From assembly GCF_011045115.1 (NCBI RefSeq), contig NZ_JAAKZG010000004.1:558001-622000 (forward strand): a DNA stretch of 64,000 nt. Reading direction: 5' to 3'. The stretch is from Mesorhizobium zhangyense. Its GTDB lineage: Bacteria > Pseudomonadota > Alphaproteobacteria > Rhizobiales > Rhizobiaceae. The position numbers and the translations under genes were made by a program. Under the pieces are notes generated by a model. That model made no database searches. It was not told the DNA's origin and worked only from the letters and a program-made list of their open reading frames with translations. Position 1 is the stretch's first letter; each line of letters begins with the position of its first letter. Shown piece by piece: positions 61,677-64,000 of this stretch.

Positions 61677-62171
61677 ATGAACAAACCCATCCCTCGTTTC
61701 CAGGAGATACTGCTGCTCACCGGCCAGCTGAACTATACTTGGACGAACACCGAGAGCCTGCTCATCTATCTCATCGCCGGTCTTGCCCAGGTCGACAAAG
61801 AGACCGCAATCGTGATTTTCCTGACGCTGAACACCACACGAGCCCGCATCGAGCTTGTCGAGCGCCTGACCAAGCTGCCCAAAACACCCGCCGAACGCCG
61901 GCGCGAGATACTGGCGGTAACCGAGAAAATGACGCAGGAAGCCAAGCTGCGCAACAAATACAGCCACTGCATATATTCCTTTGACGGGGATGGAGAAGCC
62001 GGAAGCACACAATTGATGAGAATATTTGATACAAAAAACGAAATTCGATATGGAAAGATTGAAGAAATCAACGGTACTGAAATAAAGAAAATAGAAAATT
62101 GCATCGAAAACCTAATCGCCATTAATAAGCAGATATGGAAACTCGTCAAAGATTATTCATATCCGTGCTGA
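61677..62171 (+). CDS. Small protein of unknown function
   Basis: 164 residues, probably mostly helical and cytoplasmic: RFQEILLLTGQLNYTWTNTESLLIYLIAGLAQ near the start, KETAIVIFLTLNTTRARIELVERLTKLP in the middle, and NRYSH-like AKLRNKYSHCIYSF. GGAGCG precedes the ATG by 9 bases. I do not recognise a family. The 3' half (after about 62010) is AT-rich with many AAA/ATA codons, unlike the GC-rich first half and the neighbours. This suggests a foreign origin or a composite gene. Surroundings are gene fragments. Confidence 0.65.
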   Translation: MNKPIPRFQEILLLTGQLNYTWTNTESLLIYLIAGLAQVDKETAIVIFLTLNTTRARIELVERLTKLPKTPAERRREILAVTEKMTQEAKLRNKYSHCIYSFDGDGEAGSTQLMRIFDTKNEIRYGKIEEINGTEIKKIENCIENLIAINKQIWKLVKDYSYPC

Positions 62172-62195
62172 TACATTAAATAAATTTCATATTTT

Positions 62196-62389
62196 TTATG
62201 ACATTGCTGGCGATAAACCTGGGCATCGGCGCGGTGCTGATGGAACAATGGCGACGCTTGTACCCAACTCGGTCGGTCTGACCGTTCGCCCTACGCCGCG
62301 GCCGCACTTAGGTTCTGGTGTCGGCCAGCTTCGGCGATTGAGCCCCGTTCGAGTACGGCAATCAGGGTCTCCAAAAATCGCGTGTCCAT
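62196..62389 (-). pseudogene. LysR regulator remnant with internal deletion
   Basis: From ATG 62389 the frame reads MDTRF then LETLIAVLERGSIAEAGRHQ and NLSAAA, a LysR helix-turn-helix start. It then hits a stop, while another frame continues as GRTVRPTELG, the piece that normally lies about 25 residues further on. The rest of the gene is missing. It is a broken remnant. Confidence 0.65.
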
Positions 62390-62711
62390 GTGCTTTTATC
62401 AACGCTTCTTACTTCGCGGTCCAGCATGCGGCACCGTTGGCCCCCGCTTGGATACCGTTATTTTAGGAACTGTGAAAATGCGAGTGCATGATTCTGCACA
62501 CAATTGAATCTCGATGCGGCGATTTTGGGAGAGCAAACGTAATACGTTTGCGGCTGCGGCCTGACTTTAGCCTACCTTCGGCCAACCGGTAAGCAGCCGT
62601 GACGCCAATATTCTTGGCACAAACACAGCAGCATATCTGTTTTCCTCGTGATGAACCAAGCCGTCTGCGGGTCAAATCCTCATGCCAGAGTTCACCTGCG
62701 CTCCGAGATTA

Positions 62712-62834
62712 TCAGTGTACAGCCGCATACATTACTGTTTCCTCATTGGCCCGGTCGGCGTCGAATTCTTCAACGATGCGCCCTTGCCGGCAAACCAAGA
62801 TACGGTCTGAAATTTGCAGAATTTCGGACAGATT
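62712..62834 (-). pseudogene. C-terminal fragment of a sugar ABC ATPase (RbsA-like)
   Basis: About 40 codons read LSEILQISDRILVCRQGRIV then EEFDADRANEETVMYAAVH and a stop. This is the normal C-terminal end of a CUT2 ATPase (compare SSDLEEVIAISDRIVVMSEG in the gene at 8297). Nothing upstream on the same strand continues it. Confidence 0.6.
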
Positions 62835-62889
62835 AAGACGAGATCACCATTACTACAATGAGTCGATGGAGGCGTCCTGCCCTTCGGGA

Positions 62890-63795
62890 CCTGGCCTGTC
62901 TTCAACAAGACCCACCCCTTGCGCGGCTCCCAGTGCCAATTGCCTTCCGCGAACTCAGTCAATGGAAGGAAGAACCGGGCAAGGTCAGCGATAACCACGG
63001 CCAGTTCGAGAGGGGCGGCCGCCATATGTTCGCGACCGAGAAACGCCAGCCACTGCCGATCCCAAACTTCGGCATAGGCTTCGCTGAGACCCGTTGCTCT
63101 CTTTTGGAATATCCGTCCGTCGCCTCGTGAAAGTCTGCTGCACCGCCTCTGTGAGCGCGGACCGCTCAAGCTCGAAGGTCTCCGCGATCAGCCAGAGATC
63201 GTAGAAATCCTTCAACCGACTATTCGCCATGCCGAGCGTCACCATAGCCTCGAATTTCTCCGCAACCACGGCCGCAACCGGATAGGCTCGCAGGTGCGGC
63301 GCAGGCGCGTCGAGTAACGACGGGTATTCTATGTCGACTGGCACAGGCGTGACCGCATCACCGAAGCCTATGTCCACCTGGATGGGAATGCGGGCGCCTG
63401 CAATGGTGGCAGTCGTGCGCACGCGGACACCGCCATACTCGACTTCCTCACGGATCGGCGCGGCTTCGAGGGCGTCCACGTCGAAAACGACGCCGTCATC
63501 GGCGACCGGCTGCGTGCAAATGGAGCCTCAGCGATGGCCTTCGGGCTGTTCTCGCCATAGCCCAGCAGATCGAGGTCACGCGTCGGTCGAAACGGGTCGG
63601 CGACCCAGGTCACGAACAGCATCGCGGCCTTCAGGATGAAACGGTCGCGATGCTCAGAAAGGCTCAGCCGGTAAAGGAGTCTTTCGAGCGCATAGCGCGT
63701 CAACAGGATCTGAAAGTCCTGACGCTCCGCGCGAGATCTATCCAGCAGCCGGGCGCGCACCGATGCCCGACGTTTTTCCTTGGTTCACGCGTCAT
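62890..63795 (-). pseudogene. AbiEii-type nucleotidyltransferase toxin, frameshifted
   Basis: Four frames in series carry one AbiEii protein. MTREPRKNV begins at ATG 63795, overlapping the antitoxin stop. RARLLDRSRAERQDFQILLT to FRPTRDLDLLGYGEN carries the NTase motif (DLDLLG). DVDALEAAPIREEVEYGGV to LKDFYDLWLIAETFELER follows. The last piece is GLSEAYAEVWDRQWLAFLG. Breaks lie near 63770, 63520 (net loss not a multiple of three, and several family residues gone) and 63110. The toxin is therefore inactive. The end near 62890 is approximate. Confidence 0.75.
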
Positions 63796-64000
63796 CAGCC
63801 ACCGACGCCTCGACATAGGGCCTCATGGTCCACCAGATTCTGGCCTTTTTCGCATACGCCCAGAGTTCGTAGCTTGTGGTCTTGCGCTGCCGAAGTCCCT
63901 CGCGCAGACCCTCCAGCGCAGCATCGAGGCCGACTTTGGCCCGACGGTGTCAGTCTCGTCCGTCTCTGCGCGGAAACGATCTATCGCTTCATTTATGGCA
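63785..64000 (-). pseudogene. AbiEi-type antitoxin, C-terminal part, frameshifted and cut by the window edge
   Basis: The frame ending at the stop 63785-63787 reads AKVGLDAALEGLREGLRQRK, then TSYELWAYAKKARIWWTMRP and YVEASV, which matches the C terminus of AbiEi family proteins. Upstream, the matching continuation (EAIDRFRAETDETDTVG) lies in another frame, with the break near 63945. It overlaps the toxin start as in normal abiEi-abiEii operons. The rest lies outside the window. Confidence 0.6.

Noticed and set aside
62270-62375. tRNA-like stretch (GTTCGAGTAC with flanking GC)
   Set aside because: No cloverleaf can be folded around it. On the minus strand the same bases read as a LysR helix-turn-helix remnant.

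Overview
The window reads as a high-GC alphaproteobacterial chromosome, chromid or megaplasmid segment, most likely from a soil or plant-associated Hyphomicrobiales (Rhizobium/Agrobacterium/Mesorhizobium relatives). The reasons are four complete ABC-import loci each tied to a catabolic gene set, rhizobial-style LysR/GntR/AraC/TetR regulators, a non-microcompartment EutBC pair, a cyclase-TolB-TPR protein and a PrsD/PrsE-like type I secretion locus. No rRNA, confident tRNA, CRISPR array, intact transposase or replication origin was seen. The genus is an inference.

Layout. 1-3.9 kb: a LuxR/periplasmic-binding-protein fusion (cut by the left edge), a divergent AraC regulator and two SDR dehydrogenases. 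4-13.2 kb (minus): eutB-eutC, a ribose-type ABC importer, a NodB-fold deacetylase/imidase and a cytoplasmic penicillin-acylase-family amidase; a LysR gene lies beyond it at 13.5-14.4 kb. 14.6-22.4 kb (plus): a dipeptide-type ABC importer with CapA and PepT, apparently a peptide scavenging unit. 22.4-22.8 kb: a broken beta-propeller gene. 22.9-30.6 kb (plus): LysR, a PotFGHI-like importer, a TauD-like dioxygenase, an RraA-family protein, a nitrilase-family hydrolase and an MmgE/PrpD gene that is cut short against a truncated ugpC. 31.8-35.4 kb: quinone-oxidoreductase-like MDR, Old Yellow Enzyme and SDR, divergent from a TetR across a double palindromic operator.

35.7-47.1 kb (minus): a GntR-controlled sugar or polyol regulon (TIM-barrel isomerase, DhaK/DhaL kinase, FGGY kinase, class I aldolase, zinc dehydrogenase, ribose-type importer, SDR). 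Three near-identical TGTA-N2-TACA palindromes sit upstream of the dehydrogenase, of the binding-protein gene and of gntR itself. 47.2-52.8 kb: a decayed TetR gene, a GSU2403-type nucleotidyltransferase, a class III cyclase, a YHS protein and an ankyrin protein.

53.1-60.8 kb (minus): the most unusual locus, a four-gene type I secretion operon. A 616-residue protein with Gln/Gly, Asn and Gly/Ala low-complexity tracts comes first. After three tandem hairpins follow a 660-residue acidic repeat protein, an ABC exporter with a ~205-residue acidic N-terminal extension and a glutamine in place of the H-loop histidine, and an HlyD-type adaptor. 61-64 kb is a gene graveyard: an orphan small gene, LysR and sugar-ATPase fragments, and a frameshifted AbiE toxin-antitoxin pair.
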